Positions 8,570-17,206 are shown, counted from the stretch's first letter. The stretch is 46,603 bases of DNA from Betaproteobacteria bacterium RIFCSPLOWO2_12_FULL_62_58 (GCA_001772005.1 MERI01000068.1:1-46603); one strand, 5' to 3'. The notes: generated from the sequence alone by a model not told the origin. A program made the numbers and translations.

Positions 8570-9823
8570 ATGGATTCGACAACCCAGATTGAACCCGTTC
8601 CTCGCCTGATTGATGAACTCGCGCAGAGGCCGTATACCGACGCTTATAAGCGGTACTTGATCGAACGCGGTTACGCCCGGAACACCGTATGCGCTTACCT
8701 TGGCTGTGCTGCTCATTTCTTACAGTGGACACAGCGAGAGCAGCTCGATTTACACTGGGTCGACGAGACGCTCGTCGCGCAGTTTCTCGACGACCATCTG
8801 CCTCATTGCACATGTGGCTGGCCGACGCGCGGCGATCGACGAGACGCCCGCGCGGCACTCGGTCATCTACTCGTGGTGCTGCGCACACTCGGCGTGGTTG
8901 CACCGCGGGCGGTGAGCGCAACACCGGTCGACGAAGAACTGCGTCGCTTTGATGAGTACATGGAGCGCGTGTGCGGTCTCGCGCCGAAGACACGCGGCGC
9001 GGCGTTGCGCATCGTACGCGAGCTGCTGTGGCAGCGGTTTAAGGATCGCCCGGTCGTATTCTCGGCGCTCAAGCCCGAACAGGTGCGATGCTGTTTCGCC
9101 CGGCTGACTGAACGCTGCCATGCGCCGGTCAGTATGGGCGCCGTAGTCTCGGCGCTGCACGGTTACTTCCGCTTCCGCGCGGCATGCGGCGACGCGGTGC
9201 ACGCTTTGATGGGTGTGCTGTCCTATCCGGCGAACTGGCAACAGGCCGCATTGCCAAAGACGCTTACGGATGAGGAGGTCGAGCGGCTGCTCGGCTCGCT
9301 TGATAGCCCGAGCCCTTCGATGCGTCGGAGCGCCGCGATCGTACGCTGCGCGGTAGACCTCGGTCTTCGCAGCGGCGAGATCGCCGCGCTCACCCTGGAC
9401 GATATCGATTGGGAAGCTGGCACCCTTGCTCTGCGCAGGACCAAGAGCCGGCGCGAGCAGGTCCTGCCGTTGCCGGAGCCCACGGGGCGTGCCATCGCCG
9501 CATATCTCAAGCATGAGCGGCCCAAGAGCCAACACCGGGAGCTGTTCCTGCGGCGCATGGCACCGCGCGACGAGATCGTCGGCCCCGATCTTGTGCGCAA
9601 AACCATCCATCAGGCCTACGCGCGAGCCGGGCTGACCTATACCCGATCGCACCTGCTGCGGCACACGATGGCCCGGCGGCTACTCGCCGCAGGCAGCTCG
9701 CTCAAGGAGGTCGCCGATGTCCTGCGGCATCGCTCGCTCAACACCACCTTGGTCTACGCCAAGCTCGACAGCTGGAATTTGCGATCCGTGGCCCTGCCAT
9801 GGCCGGGGAGGGTTGCATCATGA
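8570..9823 (+). CDS. RIT tyrosine recombinase A
   Basis: 417-residue site-specific recombinase (integrase, tyrosine family) that cuts and joins DNA through a covalent tyrosine intermediate. The N-terminal part is a SAM-like DNA-binding domain (YARNTVCAYLGCAAHFLQW). The catalytic domain shows Arg267 (GLRSGE), Lys292 (RTKSRR), His361 and Arg364 (HLLRHT), His387 (LRHRS) and Tyr396 (TLVYAK). ATG at 8570 follows AAGGAGACCACG and is preferred over GTG at 8546. It ends in ATGA shared with the next gene. It is the first and longest member of the trio, consistent with RitA. Confidence 0.92.
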   Translation: MDSTTQIEPVPRLIDELAQRPYTDAYKRYLIERGYARNTVCAYLGCAAHFLQWTQREQLDLHWVDETLVAQFLDDHLPHCTCGWPTRGDRRDARAALGHLLVVLRTLGVVAPRAVSATPVDEELRRFDEYMERVCGLAPKTRGAALRIVRELLWQRFKDRPVVFSALKPEQVRCCFARLTERCHAPVSMGAVVSALHGYFRFRAACGDAVHALMGVLSYPANWQQAALPKTLTDEEVERLLGSLDSPSPSMRRSAAIVRCAVDLGLRSGEIAALTLDDIDWEAGTLALRRTKSRREQVLPLPEPTGRAIAAYLKHERPKSQHRELFLRRMAPRDEIVGPDLVRKTIHQAYARAGLTYTRSHLLRHTMARRLLAAGSSLKEVADVLRHRSLNTTLVYAKLDSWNLRSVALPWPGRVAS

Positions 9824-10785
9824 ACCAGCCCCCGAACTTGCGAACACGTGTTCGCCGGTACCTGCGCGAACGTGGGCGTTTGGGCTTCCAACTGCGGAGC
9901 ATGGGCTACACCTTGCGTAGTTTCGCCCGCCATGTCGATAAGCTCCAGCATTCCGGAGCGCTCACGGTCGAGTTGATGGCCGAGTGGGCCAGGCGCGACC
10001 GAACTCACAGCGACGACTCGCATACCTGGGCGCGCCGGCTGAAGATCCTGCGTCCCTTCACGCGCTGGCTGCAGCAGTTTGAGCCGCGCACCGAAGTTCC
10101 CGACGACGCGGTCTTCGGACGTATCGGGGAGCGTTTGACCCCGCATATCTACAGCGAGCAGGAGATCGTCGATTTGCTCGCCGCGGCGCGTCGCCTCGAT
10201 CCGGGCTTGCGGGGCGCCACCTATGAGGCGTTGCTCGGTCTGCTCGCCGCCACCGGCCTTCGGGTGTCGGAGGCGGTGCGGCTGCGCAACAGCGATGTCG
10301 ACCTGAAGACCGGCATGCTGACTGTACAACGAACCAAGTTCGCCAAATCCCGCCACGTGCCACTGCATCCGAGCGTGGTCGACGGGCTCAGACGATATCG
10401 CCGCCTGCGCGACCCCCTGATCGAGCTCACCGAGGAGACACCGTTCTTCGTCGGCTCTCGCGGGCGGCGCCGGGGACAACCGCTCAGCACGCGTCAAGTC
10501 GATCGGGTGTTTGCTGATCTGCGTACGCAACTCGCTTGTCCCAACCGCGGCGCGCACAGTGCCCCGCGTGTACACGATTTACGCCACACGTTCGTGGTAC
10601 GCCGGATGCTCGCCTGGCACGCCGAGGGCATCGACATCGATCAGGCGATGCTCTCACTGTCCACTTACGTCGGGCACGCGATGGTGACCAACACCTATTG
10701 GTATCTCACCGCCGTGCCCGAACTGATGGCGCTTGCCGCCGCCAAGTTCGAGTCGCGCATGTCCCCGGAGGTGTGCCATGCGTGA
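9820..10785 (+). CDS. RIT tyrosine recombinase B
   Basis: 321-residue tyrosine recombinase and middle member of the trio. Catalytic residues are Arg148 (GLRVSE), Lys173 or Lys176 (TKFAKSRH), His252 and Arg255 (HDLRHT), His286 (VGHAM) and Tyr295 (NTYWYL), with the family spacing of nine residues from the second His to Tyr. The ATG at 9820 overlaps the stop of the previous gene (ATGA), so translation is probably coupled. In known RIT elements the three recombinases act together, and their separate roles are not settled. Confidence 0.92.
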   Translation: MNQPPNLRTRVRRYLRERGRLGFQLRSMGYTLRSFARHVDKLQHSGALTVELMAEWARRDRTHSDDSHTWARRLKILRPFTRWLQQFEPRTEVPDDAVFGRIGERLTPHIYSEQEIVDLLAAARRLDPGLRGATYEALLGLLAATGLRVSEAVRLRNSDVDLKTGMLTVQRTKFAKSRHVPLHPSVVDGLRRYRRLRDPLIELTEETPFFVGSRGRRRGQPLSTRQVDRVFADLRTQLACPNRGAHSAPRVHDLRHTFVVRRMLAWHAEGIDIDQAMLSLSTYVGHAMVTNTYWYLTAVPELMALAAAKFESRMSPEVCHA

Positions 10786-11791
10786 CCTGAGCCCTCCCAA
10801 GCCCCCCTCGTTTGCGTCCCTGGTACAGCAGTTCTTCACCGGGTACCTCGTCACCCAGCGGGCAGTGAGCCCGCGCACGATCGCCTCCTACCGCGATGCA
10901 TTGCTGCTCTTCCTCGCCTTTGTAGAGCAGAGCATCGGCAAAGCGCCCACGGCAATACGGCTCGCGGACATCGGCCCCGACCTGATCCTCGCCTTTCTCG
11001 ATCATCTGGAGCAAGAACGTCGCAACTCGGTGCGCAGTCGCAACCTCCGTCTGACTGCACTGCGGGCATTTCTGAAGTTCGCGGGTCGGCGTGACGTGTC
11101 CTCGCTGCACATCATCGAGCGGGCGCTGGTGGTGCCGATGAAACGCTTCGAGCGGCCGATGCTGGGCTTCCTCACCCGCGAGGAGATGCTCGCGGTGCTG
11201 GGGCAACCGGGGGCGAGTTGGTCTTCGCAGCGCGACCATCTGCTGCTGGCGATGCTCTACAACACCGGCGCGCGGGTCTCCGAGATCATCGGCGTGCGCG
11301 TCATCGACGTCGTCCTGGACGGCGGGGCCTGCGTGCACCTGCATGGCAAGGGTCGTAAGCAGCGGTCCGTGCCGTTGTGGAAGACCACTGTCCTGGAGAT
11401 CCGCGCGTGGCTGCGCCTGAACCCGACGCTGCGTGGTGAGGCCGCCTTACTGCCCAGCCGCGATGGGCAGGCGATGTCCAGGTCCAACGTCGCGCAGCGC
11501 CTGGAACTCGCCGTCACTCGGGCAGCCACTGAGCAGCCCAGTATCGTCAAGAAGCAGGTCTCGCCACACACGCTGCGACACACCACGGCCATGCACCTGC
11601 TGCAGTCGGGCGTTCCCTTCAACGTGATCGCGCTGTGGCTCGGGCACGAGAGCACGACCGCCACTCATCGCTACGTCGAGGCCGACCTCGCAATGAAGGA
11701 GCAGGCGCTCGCGCGGCTGGAGGCGCCCGACACCAGGATGCGCCGCTTCCGAGCGCCGGACTCGCTCATGCGGTTCCTGCAGACGCTATAA
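10778..11791 (+). CDS. RIT tyrosine recombinase C
   Basis: 337-residue tyrosine recombinase and last member of the trio. It has an N-terminal core-binding domain (RTIASYRDALLLFLAFVEQ) and a catalytic domain with Arg166 (GARVSE), Lys191 or Lys194 (GKGRKQR), His264 and Arg267 (HTLRHTT), His290 (LGHES) and Tyr299 (THRYVE). ATG at 10778 lies inside the end of the preceding gene (8-base overlap), with CCCCGGAGGTGTGCC upstream as ribosome binding site. The TAA stop is about 60 bases before the right terminal repeat. Confidence 0.92.
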   Translation: MRDLSPPKPPSFASLVQQFFTGYLVTQRAVSPRTIASYRDALLLFLAFVEQSIGKAPTAIRLADIGPDLILAFLDHLEQERRNSVRSRNLRLTALRAFLKFAGRRDVSSLHIIERALVVPMKRFERPMLGFLTREEMLAVLGQPGASWSSQRDHLLLAMLYNTGARVSEIIGVRVIDVVLDGGACVHLHGKGRKQRSVPLWKTTVLEIRAWLRLNPTLRGEAALLPSRDGQAMSRSNVAQRLELAVTRAATEQPSIVKKQVSPHTLRHTTAMHLLQSGVPFNVIALWLGHESTTATHRYVEADLAMKEQALARLEAPDTRMRRFRAPDSLMRFLQTL

Positions 11792-11854
11792 CTATGCACA
11801 GATCGCGCCGGCCTTGAACACTCAGCGCCATAGGGGTCGGCGCGGTCGATCTCA

Positions 11855-11893
11855 CGACACCTGCGCATAGTTTCGACCTGCGCATAGGGGTCG
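11855..11893 (-). repeat. RIT right terminal inverted repeat
   Basis: The plus strand shows CACCTGCGCATAGTTTCG and CCTGCGCATAGGGGTCG, the imperfect complement of the left end at 8422. Two related half-sites lie just inside, ACTATGCACAGATCG near 11790 and CATAGGGGTCG near 11829, so the right end carries more recombinase-like sites than the left. Confidence 0.7.
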
Positions 11894-11919
11894 CTATGCG
11901 GAGCTCCGCATAGCGACCC
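11888..11919. repeat. Perfect 32-bp palindrome at the outer edge of the RIT right end
   Basis: The left half is GGGTCGCTATGCGGAG and the right half is its exact complement, with no spacer (centre GAG/CTC at 11901-11906). It overlaps the last six bases of the terminal repeat and repeats its CATAG and CGACCC words. It may be a hybrid site formed by two end sequences head to head, or the original target. Confidence 0.8.
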
Positions 11920-11998
11920 TAAGCGGACGCTCGACGCCCGGCTTCAGCGGGACGCAACAGCGGCGCTCGATCCCCCGCCATCAACACCCGCAATACGG

Positions 11999-12985
11999 CT
12001 AGTCCGCTCTCGTACCCGTATCACGAGCGACCTTGCCCCACTTGGCCATTTCGGCTTTGACGTAAGCGGCGAACTCCTCCGGCGTGTTACTGGCGGGGTC
12101 AGCACCTTGGCTGATCAGGCGCTGCCGGACTTCCGGCACTTCCAGTATCTTCCGGATCTCGGCGTTCATTTTTGCAACGATCGGCTTGGGCGTTCCCCCC
12201 GGCAGGAAGACTCCAAACCAGGAACTCACGTCAAAGCCCGGAATGCCGGATTCGGCAATAGTCGGCAGATCGGGCAAGGCGGCCACGCGCTTTGCGCTCG
12301 TCACGCCCAGGCCGCGAAGCTTGCCCGACTTGATGTGCGGCATCAGCGCGACCACGCCGGTAATCATCATCTGCACCTGCCCGCCGATCAGATCGGTGAT
12401 CGCCGGACCGGTGCCCTTGTATGGCACGTGGACGACGTCGATGCCCGCCATGCTCTTGAACAGCTCGAACGTGAGATGGGGCGAAGTTCCGGTGCCGGCG
12501 GAAGCATAGTTGAGTTGACCCGGCTTCGCCTTTGCCAGCGCGATCAACTCCTTCACCGATTTGGCCGCAACCGACGGATGCACCGCCAGAAGCTGCGGCG
12601 AGGATACGACGAGGCTCACCGGCGCGAAGTCCTTGACGGGATCGAAGTTGAGCTTTTTGTACAGCGCCGGGTTGACCGCGTGCGTGGTGATCGATCCGAG
12701 CAGTACCGTGTAGCCGTCCGGGGCTGCCTTGGCCACTATCTCGGTGCCGATGATGCCTCCGGCGCCCGGGCGGTTGTCGACGACAACTTGCTGCCCCCAT
12801 GCTTCCGTCAACTTCTGCGCCACCAGCCTCGCCACGACGTCGGTCGTCCCGCCGGGCGGGAACGGACAAATCATGCGTATGGGCTTGGTGGGATAAGCCT
12901 GTTGCGCTTGGCTATGGCCGGCCGCAAATGCACTCGCCACATAGACGACTGTGCACAACGTTTTGCAAATTCGCTTCAACTTCAC
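11999..12985 (-). CDS. Bug family (tripartite tricarboxylate) substrate-binding protein
   Basis: 328-residue periplasmic receptor of the TctC/Bug family, which captures organic anions such as carboxylates and aromatic acids. It has a signal peptide ending in SQA-QQ, then the family hallmarks YPTKPIRMICPFPPGGTTD, VVDNRPGAGG and APDGYTVLLGS in the ligand pocket loops. GTG at 12985 follows GAGGAAAAGAAGCA and is preferred to a TTG at 13033. It is the last gene of a minus-strand run with a second Bug gene and two enolase-superfamily enzymes. No TctA or TctB membrane subunits are in the window, as is usual for orphan Bug receptors. Confidence 0.92.
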   Translation of the reverse strand: MKLKRICKTLCTVVYVASAFAAGHSQAQQAYPTKPIRMICPFPPGGTTDVVARLVAQKLTEAWGQQVVVDNRPGAGGIIGTEIVAKAAPDGYTVLLGSITTHAVNPALYKKLNFDPVKDFAPVSLVVSSPQLLAVHPSVAAKSVKELIALAKAKPGQLNYASAGTGTSPHLTFELFKSMAGIDVVHVPYKGTGPAITDLIGGQVQMMITGVVALMPHIKSGKLRGLGVTSAKRVAALPDLPTIAESGIPGFDVSSWFGVFLPGGTPKPIVAKMNAEIRKILEVPEVRQRLISQGADPASNTPEEFAAYVKAEMAKWGKVARDTGTRAD

Positions 12986-13025
12986 TGCTTCTTTTCCTCG
13001 AATTTTACTGCGGGTTGCAGTTCGA

Positions 13026-14009
13026 TCACTCAACCGTTATGCCTGCGTCCTTGACGATCTTCGCCCATTTTGCGACGTCGGCCTTGATGATTTCCTGAAA
13101 CTGCTCCGGCGTATTGCCCACGGTCCGCCCGCCTTCTGCCGCGAACCGCTCCTGCATATCACGTGACTGCACTGCCCTCACCGTCTCTTTGTTGAGTCGT
13201 CCGATCACCGAGTTCGGCGTGCCGGCGGGAGCGAACAGGCCGTACCAGACAACAACCTCGTAACCCGACACGGTTTCAGCAACCGTGGGAATATCGGGCA
13301 GATTAGCGGACCGGGTGAGGCTCGTCAGCGCCACTGCTCTCAGTTTTCCTGATTTGACGTGGGGCAGTGCCGCCACAGTGGAGATGAAAAGCGTTTGGAC
13401 CTCCCCGCCGATTAGACCGATGAGCGCAGGCCCGCCGCCCTTATAGGGAACGTGAACGATGTCCACGCCCGCCATCAACTTAAACATTTCCATGGCAAGG
13501 TGGCCTGAAGTCCCAATACCAAACGAGGCATAATTGATCTGGGCGGGCTTTGCTTTCGCCAGCGCAATCAACTCCTTGACGGAGCGCGCCGGCAGCGATG
13601 GGTGAACCACCAGCGCGAGCGGCACCGTGGAAATCATGGTCACCGCTTCAAAGTCGGTCAGAACATTATAAGGCAGCTTGTTTTTGTAGAGGGCCGCGCC
13701 GACCGAGTACGTAATGGTTGAGCTCATTAGCAGCGTATAACCGTCGGCCGGCGCCTTGGCGGCAAGGTCGGTCCCGATGATGCCGCCGGCACCGCCGCCG
13801 CGGTTGTCGACGATGACCTGCTGGCCCAGCGCCTCGCTGAGCTTCTGCGCGACCACCCGGGCAACAATGTCGGTTGACCCGCCCGGGGGGAACGGCACGA
13901 TCATGCGGATGGGGCGCCCGGGATACTGCTGGGCATATGCGCTTGTCACGCCTGCAACGGCGAGCACCAGTGCCAACACCGCCGCGGCTCTCATAAAATA
14001 CCGTTTCAT
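13026..14009 (-). CDS. Bug family (tripartite tricarboxylate) substrate-binding protein
   Basis: 327-residue periplasmic receptor paralogous to its downstream neighbour. The signal peptide runs from MKRYFMRAAAVLALVLAV to a cut near AYA-QQ. The core motifs are YPGRPIRMIVPFPPGGSTD and VIVDNRGGGAGGIIGT. ATG at 14009 is preceded by GGAGGAGATA, a very good ribosome binding site, so the longer frame to 14045 is not used. The two receptors differ clearly in their pocket regions and may bind different substrates of the same pathway. Confidence 0.92.
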   Translation of the reverse strand: MKRYFMRAAAVLALVLAVAGVTSAYAQQYPGRPIRMIVPFPPGGSTDIVARVVAQKLSEALGQQVIVDNRGGGAGGIIGTDLAAKAPADGYTLLMSSTITYSVGAALYKNKLPYNVLTDFEAVTMISTVPLALVVHPSLPARSVKELIALAKAKPAQINYASFGIGTSGHLAMEMFKLMAGVDIVHVPYKGGGPALIGLIGGEVQTLFISTVAALPHVKSGKLRAVALTSLTRSANLPDIPTVAETVSGYEVVVWYGLFAPAGTPNSVIGRLNKETVRAVQSRDMQERFAAEGGRTVGNTPEQFQEIIKADVAKWAKIVKDAGITVE

Positions 14010-14065
14010 TATCTCCTCCATCTTATTCTCGTTAAGCGATCCCAATTACTCTCTCCACGCCACTC

Positions 14066-15184
14066 TCATTTTCCGCGGTCGACTCGCGCCTTCTCGAGAA
14101 GGTCTTCCGCAAGCTCCACACCCATGCCCGGACCGGTTGGCACGGCCATTTCGCCGTTCACTGCCTTGAGCGTGGGACGGGTCAGATCGTGCTCATACAG
14201 TATCGCGCCCTGGTGAAAATCCCCGGGCGTGACGCTGGGCAGAGTGCAGTAGAACTGCGCATGCGCGGCAACACCAATGCTGGTGCTGAGATGTGTACCC
14301 GCATACAACGCGATGTTGGCTGAAGCCGCAAGATCGGCGATCTTTTGAGATTCGCGTATTCCGCCATGCTTATTTAGTTTCATCAGAACGGCGTCGGCCG
14401 CGCCGCGTTTGATCACTTCCTGCAGATCGCGGTACGAGCGCACGCTCTCGTCGGCCATGAGGGGCGTGCGGAGCATGCGCCGCAGCTTGCACATGCCGTC
14501 AAGATCCCACCCCGCGACCGGCTGCTCGATGAGCCGCGGATGATACTGTTCGATTCTGGGAAGAACATGTACTGCGTCAAGATAGGAATATCCGGCGTTG
14601 GCGTCGACATGTATCCACTGGTCCGGACCAACCGCCTCACGAACGGCAGCCACGTTCCTTATGTCCTGCGCCGGATCCTTGGAACCGATTTTGACCTTGA
14701 CCCAGCGATAACCTTGCTTGACGGCCCACGCCGCCTCCGCAGCCATTTCCTTGTCGCTCTTGAATGCGATGCTCCAGCTGCACAGGAGCTTTTCGCGTAC
14801 CGCGCCGCCGAGCAGTTGATGCACCGGCACACCGGCCAATCGCCCCGAAAGGTCGTAGAGAGCCTCACATATTCCCGAGCGTGCATAAGGAATATCGCCG
14901 ACTCGACTCGTAATGCGGTCTAGCAGCATATTGATGCGCGTCGGATCCTCGCCCTTGAGCAGCGGCGCGATGTATTTGGTCACGGCAGCAACAACGCTTT
15001 CGACGGTTTCCTCGCACCCCCAGCGGAACGGAATGGGGGTGACTTCGGCGACACCGCGAATACCGCTGTCGTCCTCGATCATGACGATCACGTTACGGCG
15101 AATCGAGATCTTACCGTAGCCGACTTCCCGCTCCGTCGGCTCGCGAATCGCAAACGGTATTGCCTCGATCTTCCTGATTGCCAT
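14066..15184 (-). CDS. Enolase superfamily, mandelate racemase/muconate-lactonizing enzyme family
   Basis: 372-residue TIM-barrel enzyme. The family abstracts a proton next to a carboxylate with magnesium. Visible residues are Lys163 and Lys165 (WVKVKIG), Asp194 (VDANAG), Glu220 (IEQPV), Asp245 and Glu246 (MADESV), and Lys269 or Lys272 (LMKLNKHGG). This two-lysine pattern is closest to the muconate-lactonizing/dipeptide-epimerase branch. The reaction could be cycloisomerisation, racemisation or dehydration and is not fixed by the sequence. GGGAGGAAGT lies before the ATG. The gene shares its strand with a GntR regulator, a dehydratase-like homologue and two Bug receptors, suggesting catabolism of an imported organic acid. 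Confidence 0.88.
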   Translation of the reverse strand: MAIRKIEAIPFAIREPTEREVGYGKISIRRNVIVMIEDDSGIRGVAEVTPIPFRWGCEETVESVVAAVTKYIAPLLKGEDPTRINMLLDRITSRVGDIPYARSGICEALYDLSGRLAGVPVHQLLGGAVREKLLCSWSIAFKSDKEMAAEAAWAVKQGYRWVKVKIGSKDPAQDIRNVAAVREAVGPDQWIHVDANAGYSYLDAVHVLPRIEQYHPRLIEQPVAGWDLDGMCKLRRMLRTPLMADESVRSYRDLQEVIKRGAADAVLMKLNKHGGIRESQKIADLAASANIALYAGTHLSTSIGVAAHAQFYCTLPSVTPGDFHQGAILYEHDLTRPTLKAVNGEMAVPTGPGMGVELAEDLLEKARVDRGK

Positions 15185-15265
15185 ACTTCCTCCCTTGTCG
15201 CGATTTTTCGCGCGCCATGGCGGCGCACGGCAAATCGAATCTGTTTGAGGACTTATTTGTGCTTC

Positions 15266-15318
15266 TTTTTGCCCGCACTGCGCTACTTTTTGCCCGCACT
15301 GCGCTACTTTTTGCCCGC
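15266..15318. repeat. 21-bp tandem repeat, two and a half units
   Basis: The unit TTTTTGCCCGCACTGCGCTA plus C occurs at 15266-15286 and 15287-15307, and its first 11 bases again at 15308-15318. It covers the end of the dehydratase-like gene (15304), whose last codons GGC AAA AAG TAG are read from the complement. The duplicated units therefore lie just beyond the stop. Confidence 0.85.
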
Positions 15319-16494
15319 AACGCTTTCCTTGTGGTTGTGTATGAACCAGGTGTCTCCCTGCAAGGGGAATTTCTCATCGAGGCCTTCGAGGAGGTCGGAA
15401 CCGAGGCCGGGGCGTTCCGGGACGACCGCCTTGCCGTTCTTGATGACCGGCGGATGCGTCAAAATCTGGTCAAACGGGTAGACCGGATCGAACTCGTGGT
15501 ACACGTTGGCCGTCACCTGCGGGGGCGCCGAGGCGAAGAGATGGAAGTTGCCCAGCGCGTTGAGGCCGCCGTCGCAATGCGGCGAATATTTGAGGTTCCA
15601 GGTCTCGATCAGGGTGATGATTTTCTTGGTTTCGGTAAGGCCCCCAGCCTTCGACACGTTGGCCATCACGTAATCGACGCCCCCATGCTCGATAATGCGC
15701 TTGATCGAGGCGCGCCCGTAGACGTTTCCACCGGTGGCAATCGGCACATTTGCTTCGCGCGAGAGTCGTGCGGTCTCTTCGTTGTGATGATGAACGGAGA
15801 AGCGGAACGGGTCCTCCAGCCAGTAGAGCTTGAGCGGCTCGAACTCGCGCGCCATGCGCTTGCTGGTTGTGTAATCGCCGTACTCGTTGTTCACGTCGAC
15901 CAGCAGTTCGATGTCATCGCCGAAGGCCTTGCGCAATGCTTTCGCCGATTCGATATCGCCGCGCTCCGGATGGCCGCGACCGCCTCGCATCTTGAGCGCC
16001 TTGTAGCCTTTTTTTACGTAGCGCTCGGCCTCCTTGACGAGATCGCCGAGATTGTCGAGCGGCCGGTAGCCCAGCACGTGCCCGCCGGTGTAAAGCGGAA
16101 TCTCCTTCATGTTGGCGCCGCCGAGCAGCTTGTAAACCGGGAGACCCAACGCCTTGCCCTTGATATCCCAAAGCGCGGTATCGATACCCGCGATCGATGC
16201 AATCGCTGTCGAGCCGATCTGCACGGTGCGAAGGAACATCTTCGCCCACAACTGTTCATTGTCGAAAGGATCCTCGCCGATCAGCAGCGGTTTCAGGCTT
16301 TGCTCGATGGTGGCGATAACCGCCCAAGGGTTCTTCAGGTGATACGCCTCGCCGATGCCACTGATACCTTCGTCGGTATGCACGCGAACGACCAGCAGAT
16401 CCCAGCCGGTGGCGCTGATCTCACCCTTGACCCATACGTGGCCCGGCGGATGCGGGATGCTGATGGCAATAGTTTCAATATCGGTGATTTTCAC
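15304..16494 (-). CDS. Enolase superfamily, sugar-acid dehydratase-like protein with an altered metal site
   Basis: 396 residues, closest in pattern to galactonate or mannonate dehydratase-like proteins. It has KMR at 168-170, Asp200 (VDVNNEY), Glu227 (WLEDPF) and His306 (SPHCDGG). The third magnesium ligand, normally Glu in PIATGEN, reads PIATGGN here (Gly256, codon GGA), and the Asp usual in the DV strand is Asn279 (MANVSK). Activity is therefore doubtful or changed. GTG at 16494 after AAGGGGGAGTTTCGTT is preferred to TTG at 16536. It is read after the GntR gene, 49 bases downstream of it. Confidence 0.85.
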   Translation of the reverse strand: MKITDIETIAISIPHPPGHVWVKGEISATGWDLLVVRVHTDEGISGIGEAYHLKNPWAVIATIEQSLKPLLIGEDPFDNEQLWAKMFLRTVQIGSTAIASIAGIDTALWDIKGKALGLPVYKLLGGANMKEIPLYTGGHVLGYRPLDNLGDLVKEAERYVKKGYKALKMRGGRGHPERGDIESAKALRKAFGDDIELLVDVNNEYGDYTTSKRMAREFEPLKLYWLEDPFRFSVHHHNEETARLSREANVPIATGGNVYGRASIKRIIEHGGVDYVMANVSKAGGLTETKKIITLIETWNLKYSPHCDGGLNALGNFHLFASAPPQVTANVYHEFDPVYPFDQILTHPPVIKNGKAVVPERPGLGSDLLEGLDEKFPLQGDTWFIHNHKESVAGKK

Positions 16495-16543
16495 AACGAA
16501 ACTCCCCCTTGAGGTGGACGGGTTGATTGATGACAAACCTGGA

Positions 16544-17206
16544 CTAGCCGCGCTTCCGCAACTTGCCCATGAGCGCGGCCGCGGAACGGTTGACGTGACG
16601 GATCATCTCCGTCCCGGCCTGCTCGGCCTTGCGCTGATACAACGCTTTCAGAATACGGCGGTGTTCGATCGCTCGCTCTGGATCGTAATCGCCCAACGAT
16701 GCGACTACCGCGCGAAACCGGCTGATCCTGGCGCGCAGGCCGGACAGCACTTCTATCAGCGGCTGATTACCGCACTCGCGGAGGAGCAGATCGTGAACCT
16801 CCTGTCCCGCTGCGATGGCGCCGACCGCGTCGTTTTTCCTTACGCAGCGCTCCATCTCCTCCTGCGCTTTTTCCATCTGCTCAAGATCGGTGGTGCGAAG
16901 CCGAGGCGCGGCAAGGCGCGCAACAAGCCCTTCGACATTGGCGCGCACGACATAGAGCTGCTCGAACTCCGAGATATCGAGCACCCGTACGCGGATTCTG
17001 CCGCTGGGCATGCGCTCGACGAAACCTTCATGACTGAGACGGACCAGGGCCTCGCGAATCGGACTCCTGCTCGTGCTGAATCGCAGAGCGAGCTCGGGCT
17101 CGCTCAACCGTTGCCCGGGTTCGAAATCGCCCTGGACAAGCGCTTGGCGGATTTCCGAGTAGGCGCCTTCGGAAAGGGACGGCTTGGGCGAGGGGGATTC
17201 CAGCAT
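16544..17206 (-). CDS. GntR family transcriptional regulator, FadR subfamily
   Basis: 220 residues. A winged helix-turn-helix lies at about 12-75 (LSEGAYSEIRQALVQGDFEP, STSRSPIREALVRLSHEGFV), followed by an all-helical FCD domain for an organic-acid effector (HDLLLRECGNQPLIEVLSGL, AIEHRRILKALYQRKAEQA). It probably controls the downstream enolase and Bug genes on the same strand. A palindrome 36-49 bases upstream of its start is a good operator candidate, suggesting autoregulation. Confidence 0.92.
   Translation of the reverse strand: MLESPSPKPSLSEGAYSEIRQALVQGDFEPGQRLSEPELALRFSTSRSPIREALVRLSHEGFVERMPSGRIRVRVLDISEFEQLYVVRANVEGLVARLAAPRLRTTDLEQMEKAQEEMERCVRKNDAVGAIAAGQEVHDLLLRECGNQPLIEVLSGLRARISRFRAVVASLGDYDPERAIEHRRILKALYQRKAEQAGTEMIRHVNRSAAALMGKLRKRG

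Larger units (their letters stand above)
8422..11893 (+). mobile_element. RIT element (recombinase-in-trio)
   Basis: Three consecutive tyrosine recombinase genes on one strand overlap by 4 and 8 bases and are enclosed by imperfect inverted repeats (8422-8458 and 11855-11893). This is the defining layout of RIT elements. There is no cargo gene. All three recombinases keep the R...K...HxxR...H...Y catalytic set, so the element may be functional. It lies between pta and the Bug-receptor cluster and breaks no obvious reading frame. The exact outer ends and any target duplication cannot be set without an empty-site sequence. Confidence 0.85.

Noticed and set aside
15178-16512. Open plus-strand frame opposite the dehydratase-like gene
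   Set aside because: The minus strand has clear enolase-superfamily motifs and a good start; the plus frame has neither.
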